From JAFAZJ01 sp964437145 (GTDB taxonomy: Bacteria > Pseudomonadota > Alphaproteobacteria > Reyranellales > Reyranellaceae), in NCBI GenBank assembly GCA_964437145.1, contig CAYTFW010000002.1:1-64000 (forward strand): a stretch of 64,000 nt of DNA, read 5' to 3'. The first letter of the stretch is position 1; each line of letters starts with the position of its first letter. This document shows, in pieces, positions 32,872-41,788 of this stretch. Position numbers and translations under genes: made by a program. The notes beneath the pieces were generated by a model. It was given only the letters and a program-made list of their open reading frames with translations, made no database searches and was not told where the DNA came from.

Positions 32872-34449
32872 TCAAGGCACCGGCGTAATGAAGGCGGCGA
32901 GCGTGAACTGGTCGGTGCGGCCGAGATAGGTCAGCCCGCGGCGCATCAGCCAGCCGGCCATCTCGAAGTACAGCGGCAGCAGCGCGACATCCTCGAGCGC
33001 CAGCCGCGAGGCGTCGGCCAGCAGCGCGCGGCGGCGATCGTCGTCGATGGTGCGCAGCGCCTCGATCAGCAGGGCGTCGACGTCGGGGTTCGAGTACCGG
33101 CCCCTGTTCGTGCCGCCCAGGCCGCGCTCGCGGTCGGGCGTGGCGATCAGCGCGCGCAGCGGATCGCCGGCCTCGCCCGCCGCCGTGCTCCAGCCGGCGA
33201 GATAGGCGCTGTAGCGATGCGCGTCGCGGTTCTGGAAGAACGCCTGCGGCTGGCTGGCCTCGACCCGGGTCTTCACGCCGATCGCCGTCCAGCGCGCCGC
33301 CACCGCCTCGGCCACACGCACGTCGTTGACATAGCGGCCGTTGGGCGCGCCCAGGGTGAGCGAGAAGCCGTCGGGATAGCCGGCCTCGGCGAGCAGGCGA
33401 CGGGCGAGGTCGGGATTGGGCGTGACGGCGGCCGCGTTCTGTCGCGCGCCGAACATCGGCCAGGGCAGCAGATCGGGAGCGATCACCGCGTCGCCCGCCA
33501 TCGCCCGGGTCACCAGCTCGCCGCGATCGAGCGCCAGGTTGAGCGCCTCGCGCACGCGGCGGTCCTTCAGCGGGTTCTTGCCGGCGGTGTCGGGAATGCC
33601 TGGCGACGGCTCGCCGCGATGGTCGAGATGCAGATAGATCAGCCGGTTGGAGGCTACCGTGACGACGCGCCAGCGTTCGTCGCGGCGCAGCCGCGGCAGC
33701 TCCTGCGCCGGCGGGTTCTCGACGAAATCGAGGTCGCCGGAATCGAGCGCGGCCAGGCGCGTCGTGACATCGGCGATGGGATAGAAGGCGACGTTGATCC
33801 AGGCCGGCCTGGGCCCCCAGTAGTCGTCGTTGCGCACCAGCGCGAGCTGGCGGCCGCGCGTCCAGGAGACGAAGCGGAACGGGCCGGTGCCGGCCAGGCC
33901 CTCGCCGCGATTGAGCTGCTCGGTGGTCTTGCCTTCCGGCGCCGGTCCCGACGCCGCCTTGCGCGAGAGGATGCGGATGGCGCTGAGATCGCGTGGCAGG
34001 AGCGGCGCCGGGCCGGCGGCGCGCAGGCGGATGGTCAGCGGATCGACCACCTCGATCTCGGTGATCTGGCGCGTGAAGTGGGTGAAGGGCGACGGCGCGT
34101 TGGGCACCTTCGCCACGCGATCGAGGCTGAAGACGACGTCGTCGGCGGTGAAGGGCGAGCCGTCGTGGAAACGCACGCCCGCGCGCAGCTTGAACTCCCA
34201 GGTGCGTTCGTCGATCGCGTGCCAGCTGGTCGCCAGCGCCGGGCGCAGCAGCTGGTGCTCGTCCTGCGCCACCAGCGCCTCGAAGATGTGCAGCGAGATC
34301 TGGTTGTTGGCCGGGAAGTTGTCGTAATGCGGATCGAGCGAGCCGGGATCGGCGCTGAGCCCGATGCGCAGATCCTGCGCCGCCGCGCCGCCCAAGGCAT
34401 ACGCGAGCGCCACGCAGACAAGCGCCATCCTCAGGATCAAGCCAGCCAT
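32872..34449 (-). CDS. ABC transporter solute-binding protein, family 5 (peptide/nickel type)
   Basis: 525 residues from the ATG at 34449, exported (signal MAGLILRMALVCVALAYALG, cleavage near GGAAAQ). SBP family 5 signs are LRIGLSADPGSLDPHYDNFP, TWEFKLRAGVRFHDGSPFTA and DDVVFSLDRVAKV. It would bind peptides, nickel or other oligomers for an ABC importer. No permease or ATPase genes are next to it, so it is an orphan receptor in this window. A GGGGGTGAGG stretch precedes the ATG. An upstream in-frame ATG at 34503 would overlap the neighbouring stop. Confidence 0.9.
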   Translation of the reverse strand: MAGLILRMALVCVALAYALGGAAAQDLRIGLSADPGSLDPHYDNFPANNQISLHIFEALVAQDEHQLLRPALATSWHAIDERTWEFKLRAGVRFHDGSPFTADDVVFSLDRVAKVPNAPSPFTHFTRQITEIEVVDPLTIRLRAAGPAPLLPRDLSAIRILSRKAASGPAPEGKTTEQLNRGEGLAGTGPFRFVSWTRGRQLALVRNDDYWGPRPAWINVAFYPIADVTTRLAALDSGDLDFVENPPAQELPRLRRDERWRVVTVASNRLIYLHLDHRGEPSPGIPDTAGKNPLKDRRVREALNLALDRGELVTRAMAGDAVIAPDLLPWPMFGARQNAAAVTPNPDLARRLLAEAGYPDGFSLTLGAPNGRYVNDVRVAEAVAARWTAIGVKTRVEASQPQAFFQNRDAHRYSAYLAGWSTAAGEAGDPLRALIATPDRERGLGGTNRGRYSNPDVDALLIEALRTIDDDRRRALLADASRLALEDVALLPLYFEMAGWLMRRGLTYLGRTDQFTLAAFITPVP

Positions 34450-34502
34450 CCTCACCCCCCGCGGGGCGGACCATGGAAGAGCGATGGCCAGGGCGCAAGA
34501 CA

Positions 34503-35048
34503 TCAGCCCGGCCTGAACCGCTTTTCCATGAACGAGCCGATGCCGAGGACGACGGCACCCAGCACCAGCGCGACGCCGAAGCCGGCCATGAAGGCCCAGG
34601 AGCCGTCGGGCACGCGCGTCGAGTCGAAGCGCAGGCGCATGCCGTTCACCTCGGGCTTCGACGGCAGGTAGATCACCGGGATGCGCGCATCGGGCCGGAT
34701 GCCGTTGGGCGAATTGGCATCGCGCATCGCCTCGTACTGGCCGCGCGCGATGCTGTTGACCGAGACACGTACCTGGTCGCTGCCGACGAACACGCGACCG
34801 GTCTTGTCGGTGAAGCGATAGGTGAAGTCGTAGCCGATGTCGCGCTTCTGCCAGCCGATCGAGCCGGCGATGGAGAGCGGCGTGGCCTCGACCTCGACGC
34901 CCTCGGTGCGGATGCGCTCGGCCGCCGCCGCGCGGGTATCACTCAGCCAGGTCGAGAAGCCCCAGACGGCCGGCCAGCTGAGCAGCGCCACGAGCAGGCC
35001 GATGCGCGTGAAGCGGCGGATGGTCTGGCGGGTGAAGGTCATGGCCAT
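34503..35048 (-). CDS. DUF3592-like membrane protein
   Basis: 181 residues with one helix near 16-34 (IGLLVALLSWPAVWGFSTWL) and another near 152-172 (WAFMAGFGVALVLGAVVLGI). The loop between them, with GWQKRDIGYDFTYRFTDKTGR and PDARIPVIYLPSKPEVN, matches the beta-rich outer segment of DUF3592 proteins. Function unknown. It lies between the EamA transporter and the solute-binding protein, all on the minus strand. Confidence 0.65.
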   Translation of the reverse strand: MAMTFTRQTIRRFTRIGLLVALLSWPAVWGFSTWLSDTRAAAAERIRTEGVEVEATPLSIAGSIGWQKRDIGYDFTYRFTDKTGRVFVGSDQVRVSVNSIARGQYEAMRDANSPNGIRPDARIPVIYLPSKPEVNGMRLRFDSTRVPDGSWAFMAGFGVALVLGAVVLGIGSFMEKRFRPG

Positions 35049-35065
35049 GGACGCGCTACTCACAC

Positions 35066-35977
35066 CTACGGTTTGGGCTGCTGCCAGCGCCGCTCGCGCG
35101 CCAGCTTGGCCTCGCGGCGGATGATGTAGACCGCCGAGGCGATGACGATGGCGGCGCCGACGAAGGTCCAGACCACCGGCATCTCCTGCCACAACAGCCA
35201 GCCCACGAACACCGCGAAGGGCAGGCGCAGATACTCGAACGGCGCCACCAAGGACATCTCGCCGACGCGGAAGGCCTGGACCCAGAAGTACTGCCCTACC
35301 GTGGCGGTGAGCGCGATGCCGACGGCCAGCAGCCAGCCCGTGAGATCGGGCCAGCGCCACACCCAGATCGCCGGCCCGGCCAGCAGCACGGTCGAGAACA
35401 GCGCGAACATGGTGAGGATCATCATCGGCGATTCGGTGTCGGTGAGCCGCTTGACCATCAGGATGGAGATCGCCACCAAGAGCGCGTTGGTGAGCGCGAT
35501 CAGCGCGCCGGGCTGCAGCGAGCCCTCGCCCGGCCGGACCATGATCAGCACGCCGATGAAGCCGACGATGGTGGCGCTCCAGCGCCGCCAGCGCACGGTC
35601 TCGCGCAGCACCAGGGCGGCGATCACCACCGAGAACAGCGGCTGGGAGAAGGACAGCGCCGTGGCGTCGGCCAGCGGCAAGAGCGCCACGGCGTAGAAGC
35701 CGCAGACCATCGAGGAGGTGCCGACCAGGGTGCGCCAGAAATGGCCGCCGATGCGCTGGCTCGCCCACGGCTTCACGCGGCCGGAGGCCATGTGCGGGAT
35801 CAGCAGAACGACGCCGATGACGGAGCGGAAGAAGGCGGTCTGGACGCTCTCGATCTGCTCCGACAGCAGGCGGATCATCGCGCTGGTCGAGGTGAAGATG
35901 AAGCCGCCGCTGATCAGCCACAGCGCGCCTTGTACGTTGGGCGGCAGGCGCAGCAGCCAGGGCAATATCGGGGGCAC
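35066..35977 (-). CDS. EamA/DMT-superfamily transporter
   Basis: 303 residues, ten predicted membrane helices in two repeated EamA halves. The first half includes GALWLISGGFIFTSTSAMIR and TSSMVCGFYAVALLPLADAT; the second includes AVGIALTATVGQYFWVQAF and LVAPFEYLRLPFAVFVGWLL. These proteins export or exchange metabolites such as amino acids. It starts at a GTG (35977), one base after the racemase stop, so it is probably co-transcribed with the proline-racemase-like gene and may move the same amino acid. Confidence 0.88.
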   Translation of the reverse strand: MPPILPWLLRLPPNVQGALWLISGGFIFTSTSAMIRLLSEQIESVQTAFFRSVIGVVLLIPHMASGRVKPWASQRIGGHFWRTLVGTSSMVCGFYAVALLPLADATALSFSQPLFSVVIAALVLRETVRWRRWSATIVGFIGVLIMVRPGEGSLQPGALIALTNALLVAISILMVKRLTDTESPMMILTMFALFSTVLLAGPAIWVWRWPDLTGWLLAVGIALTATVGQYFWVQAFRVGEMSLVAPFEYLRLPFAVFVGWLLWQEMPVVWTFVGAAIVIASAVYIIRREAKLARERRWQQPKP

Positions 35978-35978
35978 G

Positions 35979-36980
35979 TCAGGTCACGCTGAAGCCATGC
36001 GCCAACGGATCGCGCTCGTCGACGAAGATGGTGTTGATGCCGTGCTGGCGCGCCCAGCCGGCGATCGAGGGGATGATGGCGTCGTGGTTGCCGACCCGCG
36101 CGGCGGCCTCGACGCGACCGTCGAAGAGCGTGCCGATGATGCTCTCGTGCACGAAGTCGTCGCCGATCTTCAGCCGGCCCTTGGCCACGAGGTGCGCCAT
36201 GCGCGCCGAGGTGCCGGTGCCGCAGGGGCTGCGGTCGATCGCCTTGTCACCGTAGAACACGGCGTTGCGCAGATGCGCCCGCGGGTCGCGCGCCTTGCCG
36301 GTCCACATCACGTGGCTCACCCCGCGGATGGTCTCGTTCTCGGGATGCGCGGGATCGAGCTTCGCGCGCACCAGGTCGCGCACGATCGGCGAGAGCCGCA
36401 GCACGTCGCCGGCGGAGATCGACTCGAGCCCGGCGAAGTTCTTCTGCGGCTCGACGATGGCGTAGTAGTTGCCGCCGTACGACACATCGACGACGAGCTC
36501 GCCAAGCCCCGGCACGTCGATGCCGATGTCGGTCGCCGCGAGGTAGGAGGCGACGTTGGTGATGCGCACCTGCTCGACGAAGCGGCCTTCGCGCGTGTAG
36601 CGCGCCACGACCCGGCCAGCCGGCGCGTCGAGCGCCACCTCGCCGTCGCGCGCCGGGCTCACCAGCCCGTTCTCCAGCGCCATGGTCACCGTGCCGATGG
36701 TGCCGTGGCCGCACATCGGCAGGCAGCCCGAGGTCTCGATGAACAGGATGGCGATGTCGCAATCCGCGCGCGTCGGCGCGTAGAGCATCGAGCCCGACAT
36801 CACGTCGTGGCCGCGCGGCTCGAACATCAGGGCGCGGCGGATCCAGTCCCAGCGCGCGAGGAAGTCGAGCCGCTTCTCGCTCATGGTCGCGCCCCTGAGG
36901 ATCGGCGCGCCTGATGTCACCAGGCGAACCGGGTTGCCGCAGGTGTGGCCGTCGAGGCAGGTGAAGCTGTGCTGGGTCAT
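35979..36980 (-). CDS. Proline racemase family protein (4-hydroxyproline epimerase type)
   Basis: 333 residues. Both catalytic cysteines are present: Cys90 in GCLPMCGHGTIGTVTMALE and Cys253 in DRSPCGTGTSARMA. That excludes the Thr-containing dehydratase branch. Epimerisation of 4-hydroxy-L-proline to the D-form, or proline racemisation, is likely; no other hydroxyproline catabolic gene is seen nearby. The start overlaps the upstream kinase-like gene by 4 nt, and the EamA gene follows after 1 nt. Confidence 0.9.
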   Translation of the reverse strand: MTQHSFTCLDGHTCGNPVRLVTSGAPILRGATMSEKRLDFLARWDWIRRALMFEPRGHDVMSGSMLYAPTRADCDIAILFIETSGCLPMCGHGTIGTVTMALENGLVSPARDGEVALDAPAGRVVARYTREGRFVEQVRITNVASYLAATDIGIDVPGLGELVVDVSYGGNYYAIVEPQKNFAGLESISAGDVLRLSPIVRDLVRAKLDPAHPENETIRGVSHVMWTGKARDPRAHLRNAVFYGDKAIDRSPCGTGTSARMAHLVAKGRLKIGDDFVHESIIGTLFDGRVEAAARVGNHDAIIPSIAGWARQHGINTIFVDERDPLAHGFSVT

Positions 36981-37507
36981 CGCGCCTTGAGCCGATCAAG
37001 CCATGGGTTGAGCGTGCGCGGCGCGTCGAAGCGGTGCACCTGGAGATGGCCGTAACGCGGATCGGCGACATCGGACGCGAAGCGCGCACGGTTGGTCCGA
37101 TGGGTGCGCAGCGCATAACGCAGGATGGACTGCTTGCCGATCATGCTGCCGAGCGACTCGCGGTTGCCGGTGTTCCAGAGGTCCTCGCGGGTGACCACGC
37201 GCTTGACCGTGCGCAGGGCCAGGCGGCGCAGGACCAGCGGCAAGGGATAGTCGAGCCAGATCAGGGTATCGGCGCGGCTCCAGACAAGATCGCGCACCTG
37301 GCCGTAATTGCCGGCGACGATCCAACGCTCGCCCGAAGTCGCCGCCTCGACCCGCTGGCGGAACAGCTCGGGCAGGACGGGCCGCCAGCCGGCCGTCCAG
37401 AACAGCGCGTCGAGCTCGACATGCTCGGCCCCGAGCAGGGGCGCCAGCCTTTCGGCCAGCACGCTCTTGCCCGACCCGGTCGTGCCGACAATGGCGATAC
37501 GCTGCAT
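36977..37507 (-). CDS. P-loop NTPase, adenylate-kinase-like
   Basis: 176 residues. The Walker A motif is in RIAIVGTTGSGKSVLAERLA at the N-terminus. The following ELDALFWTAGWRPVLPELFR and RWIVAGNYGQVRDLVWSRAD match the small 'topology-modulation'/FlaR-like kinase group. Its substrate is not known; nucleotide or small-molecule phosphorylation is inferred from the fold. I chose the ATG at 37507, directly at the Walker A strand. It is the first gene of a minus-strand run that leads into the racemase and EamA genes. Confidence 0.8.
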   Translation of the reverse strand: MQRIAIVGTTGSGKSVLAERLAPLLGAEHVELDALFWTAGWRPVLPELFRQRVEAATSGERWIVAGNYGQVRDLVWSRADTLIWLDYPLPLVLRRLALRTVKRVVTREDLWNTGNRESLGSMIGKQSILRYALRTHRTNRARFASDVADPRYGHLQVHRFDAPRTLNPWLDRLKAR

Positions 37508-37543
37508 GCGCGAAGACTGACATATTGCGCCGCAGCATTCCAA

Positions 37544-37867
37544 TCACCGGCTGAGGTTGGTCGGGCCGCCCTTGCAGGAGCCGCCGGTGGGGATGATCAG
37601 GTGCGGCAGCTTGCCGGCGACTTGGCGGCGGCCGAACTGCTCGGAGCTCAGCCAGGAATCGATGGTGCCGTCCTCGGCGACCGGAATGTCGAAGCGATGC
37701 ACGATGGTGGTGCAGGTGAGCGCGATCTGGCCGCGCTTGCCGGCGATCTGCAGGCGGATCTTCCAGTCGCCGGCCTGCCCGGTCCATACGCCGTCGAACC
37801 TGCCGGCCTGCGCCGAGGCAACGCCCGGCAGCAGGATCAGCAACAGAAGCCCGGCGAGGGTCTTCAT
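37544..37867 (-). CDS. Small exported protein of unknown function
   Basis: 107 residues with a clear signal peptide (KTLAGLLLLILLPGVASAQ). The mature part, GRFDGVWTGQAGDWKIRLQI followed by KRGQIALTCTTIVHRFDIPV, looks like a small beta-barrel of the kind found in many 'FDGxWxG' secreted proteins. There are two cysteines. No partner gene is recognisable. Confidence 0.65.
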   Translation of the reverse strand: MKTLAGLLLLILLPGVASAQAGRFDGVWTGQAGDWKIRLQIAGKRGQIALTCTTIVHRFDIPVAEDGTIDSWLSSEQFGRRQVAGKLPHLIIPTGGSCKGGPTNLSR

Positions 37868-37996
37868 TCGGCCTCCGGTTTCATCGTCGCACCCGCCAAT
37901 CTAGTGCTCTGCACAGGGTTTCATACCGTTATGCTTGATCGCGCCACAATCTTGGAACAAAGTGAGCGCTCCTTTCCTTCAGAGGGTATGCCGTCT

Positions 37997-38365
37997 ATGA
38001 AGAAGTCCGTGCTGGCCGCGATCATCCTGGTCGCGGCGCAAGTCTTCGCGGTTGGGGCCGCGATGGCTGACACGATGGTCTGGAAGTTCAGGAGCCAGCA
38101 CGCCAACATCGTCGATGTCCAGCTCTACGCCTCGGCGCGCAACAACGTCTGGCCGGGCAACGGCCAGGTCTGGTCGCTCAAGGACTACAACGTGCACAAC
38201 GTCCAGATCTCCTGCGTGAAGGGTGAGAAGGTCTGCTACGGCGCCTGGGTGCGCGGCACCGAGAGTTCCTATTGGGGCGGCGGCCGCGGCAACCGGCAGA
38301 GCTGCACCAGCTGCTGCTACACCTGCGGCAACGTGGAAACGCCGATCATCAACCTCAATCGCTGA
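37997..38365 (+). CDS. Small exported cysteine-rich protein
   Basis: 122 residues. Signal peptide KKSVLAAIILVAAQVFAVGA, cleavage near AMAD. The mature protein of about 97 residues opens with MVWKFRSQHANIVDVQLYAS and has seven cysteines in ISCVKGEKVCYGAW and RQSCTSCCYTCGN, so several disulfides or a metal site are likely. Similar proteins of unknown role occur in Hyphomicrobiales. I chose the ATG at 37997, about 10 nt from GAGGG; the in-frame ATG at 37988 is too close to it. A strong terminator follows. The 129-nt gap upstream probably holds its promoter, but I cannot point to boxes. Confidence 0.7.
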   Translation: MKKSVLAAIILVAAQVFAVGAAMADTMVWKFRSQHANIVDVQLYASARNNVWPGNGQVWSLKDYNVHNVQISCVKGEKVCYGAWVRGTESSYWGGGRGNRQSCTSCCYTCGNVETPIINLNR

Positions 38366-38388
38366 CGCCGCTGGTACGGCGAGCGGAG

Positions 38389-38427
38389 AGCGGGGCCGCG
38401 ACGGGCGCGGCCCCGCTTTATTCTTGT
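38389..38427 (+). terminator. Rho-independent terminator after the Cys-rich gene
   Basis: An 11-12-bp perfect stem (GCGGGGCCGCG at 38390-38400 with its complement at 38406-38416) and a 5-nt loop, followed by TTTATTCTTGTT. This is the most classical intrinsic terminator in the window. It lies 24 nt after the stop of the Cys-rich protein gene, which suggests that gene is strongly expressed. Confidence 0.88.
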
Positions 38428-38484
38428 TGTCGCCGCTTCGCCGCATCGTGATGTCACAGTCCATAGAGACAACGGGAGCGGCGG

Positions 38485-39468
38485 ATGAAGCGGGTCTTCT
38501 TGGCGATGGCGCTGGCTATCGTCGCGACCACCGGCGCCGCGATGGCGCAGGCGCAGATGTCGAAGCCGGCTGTGCCCGACGCCACGATCCGCACCATCGC
38601 GCCAACCGTGACCGTCGTGCCGCTGGGACGCTGGCCGGAAGGGCTGGCGTGGGACGGCGCCGCGCTGTGGATCGCCGAGAGCGGCGTGCAGCGCATCGCC
38701 AAGGTCGACCCCGCCGCCGGCCGCGTCGCCGAGACGCTGCGCGTCGGCCGCCTGCCGGTCGACATGGCCGCCGGCAACGACGGCACGGTCTACACCCTGG
38801 TCGCCACCGAGCGCGCGGTCTTCGCGCGCAAGCGCGGCGGCCCGGGCGCCGTGCTCTCCGGCGTCGCCGGCTGCCCCGAGCGCATGGCGCTCAGCGGCAC
38901 CACCCTGCTGGTGCTGACCTGGCCGGACTGCTCGTCCGCTGACTCGAAGATCGTCGCCGTCGACACCGCGACCGCGCGCTCGCGCAGCTCGCCGGCGCTC
39001 GGCAAAGACGCCGTCGCCATCGTAGCCGCCGGCGGTCACGCCTGGGTCCTGCATCGCGACGGCGCCGTCGATGTGGTCGACATCGCGGTGCTGACCAAGC
39101 GCGCCACTGTCACGATTGGCGGCGCCACCCTGGCCTTGGCCGCCAGCGAGAACGCCGTCTTTGTCGGCGGCCTCGACGGCGCCGCGCCGCTGGTGGCGCG
39201 CATCGACGTCGCCAGCCGCGCCGTGACCCATCGCGGCACCTTGCCCGGCGCGGGGCGTATCGCGGCGATCGCCTCGGCCGGCCGGCATATCGTCGCCGCC
39301 GACGAGCTGGGCGCGCTGTTCGTGCTGTCGGCCGACGATCTGACGCCGCTGGCGCGCCTCGGCGCACCCGGCCTCGCCGGCGATGGCCCGCGCGGCATGC
39401 TGGTGGTCGGCGACCGGCTGTATGTCACGATCCACAAAGGCGTCGGCATCAACGGCTGGCGGCCCTGA
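38485..39468 (+). CDS. Exported beta-propeller (YncE/NHL-like) protein
   Basis: 327 residues with a signal peptide (KRVFLAMALAIVATTGAAMA). Repeated blade-like units are visible: GRWPEGLAWDGAALWIAESG, VGRLPVDMAAGNDGTVYTLV, ALGKDAVAIVAAGGHAWVLH and ENAVFVGGLDGAAPLVARID. The pattern resembles YncE/streptogramin-lyase-like propellers, which bind ligands or proteins in the periplasm. No active-site motif is seen. It is convergent with the GNAT gene, with 7 nt between the stops. Confidence 0.75.
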   Translation: MKRVFLAMALAIVATTGAAMAQAQMSKPAVPDATIRTIAPTVTVVPLGRWPEGLAWDGAALWIAESGVQRIAKVDPAAGRVAETLRVGRLPVDMAAGNDGTVYTLVATERAVFARKRGGPGAVLSGVAGCPERMALSGTTLLVLTWPDCSSADSKIVAVDTATARSRSSPALGKDAVAIVAAGGHAWVLHRDGAVDVVDIAVLTKRATVTIGGATLALAASENAVFVGGLDGAAPLVARIDVASRAVTHRGTLPGAGRIAAIASAGRHIVAADELGALFVLSADDLTPLARLGAPGLAGDGPRGMLVVGDRLYVTIHKGVGINGWRP

Positions 39469-39475
39469 CGCCGAC

Positions 39476-39925
39476 CTACGGAATCGCGCGGCGCATCGGG
39501 ATCATCGCGGAGCGGCGGAAGCCGGCGCGGCCGTAGAACCATTGCGCCTGGTTGTTGTCCTCGTCGGTCAGCAGGGTGATGCGCGCACAGCCGGTCGCGG
39601 TGGCGCGCGCGATCGCCGCTTCGATCAGCTTCAGCCCGACGCCCTGGCCGCGATGGTCGGGCCGCACGATCATGTCTTCCAGCAGCATGGCGCGGGCGCC
39701 TTCGGCGGTGCTGACGGTGAACAGCAGGTTGACCATGCCGATCGCCTGCCTGCCGTCGCGCGCCACCAGGATCGCGCCGACTCGGGCATCGTCGAGAATC
39801 ATCCGAAGGCCGCGTTCCTGCTTGGCGCGGTCGGGGGTGAAATCGGCTTCTTGCGCGAAGAGCAGGCCCAACAGGTCGCAGAGCGCGGGTATGTCCGCCA
39901 AAGTGGCGTCGTCGATCGTGATCAT
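39476..39925 (-). CDS. GNAT-family N-acetyltransferase
   Basis: 149 residues. The acetyl-CoA loop is RPDHRGQGVGLKLIEAAIAR (Q/RxxGxG/A), preceded by the beta-4 strand AMLLEDMIVRPD and followed by the ITLLTDEDNNQAQWFYGRAG segment. The acceptor is unknown. Its ATG overlaps the stop of a truncated upstream gene (39922-39984) as ATGA, a sign that it once followed a complete gene in an operon. Confidence 0.88.
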   Translation of the reverse strand: MITIDDATLADIPALCDLLGLLFAQEADFTPDRAKQERGLRMILDDARVGAILVARDGRQAIGMVNLLFTVSTAEGARAMLLEDMIVRPDHRGQGVGLKLIEAAIARATATGCARITLLTDEDNNQAQWFYGRAGFRRSAMIPMRRAIP

Positions 39926-39984
39926 CGCTCCAGGCTAGCGGAGGCGACCGCCAGACGCCGCAGGCGATTGGCCTCGGCATAGGC
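39922..39984 (-). pseudogene. 3'-end fragment of a phage-replication-like gene
   Basis: Read on the minus strand, this codes AYAEANRLRRLAVASASLER and a TGA. It matches 16 of the last 20 residues of the intact gene at 47468-48157 (AYAENNRLRRLAVAHASLAA). DNA similarity covers about 65 bases (39930-39995 against 47474-47539, roughly 80-85% by eye) and then stops. Nothing upstream of it resembles the rest of that gene. The stop overlaps the GNAT start. The two copies bracket the metal-efflux operon. Confidence 0.75.
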
Positions 39985-40087
39985 GCCGCAGCGCCGGACC
40001 CGCGACCAAAATGGACACACTTTGTCATGATCCTGCGCGGCACCGTCGCACACACGGCGGCATGAAGGAGGCATCCAGGAGCCCGCC

Positions 40088-41785
40088 ATGCGTCCTCGTC
40101 CGTCCCTGAACCAGCGGCCAGCGCCGTTTCGGCTTGCCGCTTTGGTCGCGCTCGCGCTGACTTTCCTCCCCTGGCCGGTCGCCGCGCATGACGGGCATGA
40201 CCACGGCGCCACGCCCCAACCGGTGGCCGCCGCCCTGCCGCGGACCGAAGCCCATAGTGATCTATTCGAGATCGTCGCGATCCTTCAGCCGGGCGGCTCG
40301 CTCACCATCACGCTGGACCGCTACGCCGACAACAGCCCCCTCGACGGGTCCATCACCCTGAGCTTCGATGGCCAGGAGCTGGCCGCCGAGCGCCAGGGCA
40401 TCGGCCTGTTCGTGGCGCGGCACCCGCGGCTGGAACGGCCCGGCAAGCTCGATCTGGTCTTCACCGTCACGGCCGGCACGGACATGGACCTGCTCACCGC
40501 GACGCTGGAGGTGCCCGCGGCGGCGGCGGCACCCGGCGCGACGGCCGGAGTCATGGCCCTGCTTCGCGGCGGCGTCGTCCAGATCGGCATCGGGGTCGGC
40601 CTGTTTGTGGTCGGCCTTCTGCTCGGCCGGGCGTCCGTCCGCCGCCGCCTGCCGCCCATGGTCGAGGAAGCACACGCCATCCGACCGGTGGAGGTCCTGC
40701 GGACCGGCACGCACCACGCCATCGCCGTGCTGTTCGTCGCGCTCGTGGCCGCCGGCCCGGCGGACGCCCAGCAGACGCTGGTCACCGGGGACGCGCCGCG
40801 CCGCCTGCAGGACGGCGCGATCTTCGTGCCGAAACCCTCGCAGCGCCTTCTCGGCGTGCGGACCCAGCTCACCGAGCATGGCGAGGCCTCGGCTTCGCTG
40901 CGCATGATCGGCACCCTTGTGCCCGACCCCAACGCCTCCGGCCGCATGCAACCGAGCCAGAACGGAAGACTGGAGCCGGGCGATGCGGGCTTCCCCACGC
41001 TCGGCCAACGGGTCGAACGCGGCCAGGTGCTGGCCTACATCACCCCCACCTACAGCGCGGCCGAACGCGGCAGCCTCATCCAGAACGCCGCCGAACTCGA
41101 CGCGCAGATCACCATCCTCGAGGCGCGGGTCCGTCGCCTGACCTCCCTGCGCGGCATGGTGGCGGAGCGCGAGATCCTGGACGCCCAGGCCGAGCTCGCC
41201 GGCGCGCGGCAAAGGCGCACCGCGATCCAGCCCGCCCTGTCGGGGCGCGAGGCACTGGTCGCGCCTGTCTCGGGGATCGTCTCGACCGTGCGCGGCGCCG
41301 TCGGCCAGCTCGTCGACAGCGCGACCACCGTGGTCGAGATCGTCGATCCGAGCCGGCTGTGGGTGGAGGCGCTCGCTCTCGACCGCGCGGCGCTGGAGCG
41401 CATCACCGGCGCCAACGCCACCCTGCCCGATGGCCGCGTTCTCGACCTTGTCTTCGTCGGCCGCGGGCTGACGGTCCGGCAGCAGGCGGTGCCGGTGAAT
41501 TTCCGCGTCGACGACCCGCCGCCGGACGCGCCGATCGGCGTCTCGGTCATTGTCACCCTGCGCACCGCCCGCGCGGTGCGCGGCATCGTGCTGCCCGCCG
41601 ACGCTGTCGTGCGCAGCGCCGAGGGACCGCCGGTCGTCTTCGAGCAAGCGACCGCCGAACGCTTCGTCCCCCGCCAGGTGCGCGTGCAACCGCTGGACGG
41701 CACGCGGGTGGTGGTGACGGCCGGGCTCGAGGCCAAGCAGCGCGTGGTGGTCAAGGGCGCGGCGCTGATCGCCCAGGTCCGCTGA
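40088..41785 (+). CDS. RND efflux periplasmic adaptor with an extra N-terminal module (CzcB-like)
   Basis: 565 residues. The C-terminal 335 residues form an HlyD/CzcB-like adaptor: barrel-sandwich and hairpin parts include GQRVERGQVLAYITPTYSAA and ALVAPVSGIVSTVRGAVGQ, then a beta-barrel. Before it stands a separate module: signal peptide (to about 33), a His-rich AHDGHDHG, a beta domain (50-145), a membrane helix (162-181) and then a second signal-like hydrophobic segment (209-228, ending ADAQQ). This looks like a fusion of two genes. AGGAG lies 6 nt before the ATG. It pairs with the pump gene 3 nt downstream. Confidence 0.82.
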   Translation: MRPRPSLNQRPAPFRLAALVALALTFLPWPVAAHDGHDHGATPQPVAAALPRTEAHSDLFEIVAILQPGGSLTITLDRYADNSPLDGSITLSFDGQELAAERQGIGLFVARHPRLERPGKLDLVFTVTAGTDMDLLTATLEVPAAAAAPGATAGVMALLRGGVVQIGIGVGLFVVGLLLGRASVRRRLPPMVEEAHAIRPVEVLRTGTHHAIAVLFVALVAAGPADAQQTLVTGDAPRRLQDGAIFVPKPSQRLLGVRTQLTEHGEASASLRMIGTLVPDPNASGRMQPSQNGRLEPGDAGFPTLGQRVERGQVLAYITPTYSAAERGSLIQNAAELDAQITILEARVRRLTSLRGMVAEREILDAQAELAGARQRRTAIQPALSGREALVAPVSGIVSTVRGAVGQLVDSATTVVEIVDPSRLWVEALALDRAALERITGANATLPDGRVLDLVFVGRGLTVRQQAVPVNFRVDDPPPDAPIGVSVIVTLRTARAVRGIVLPADAVVRSAEGPPVVFEQATAERFVPRQVRVQPLDGTRVVVTAGLEAKQRVVVKGAALIAQVR

Positions 41786-41788
41786 GCC

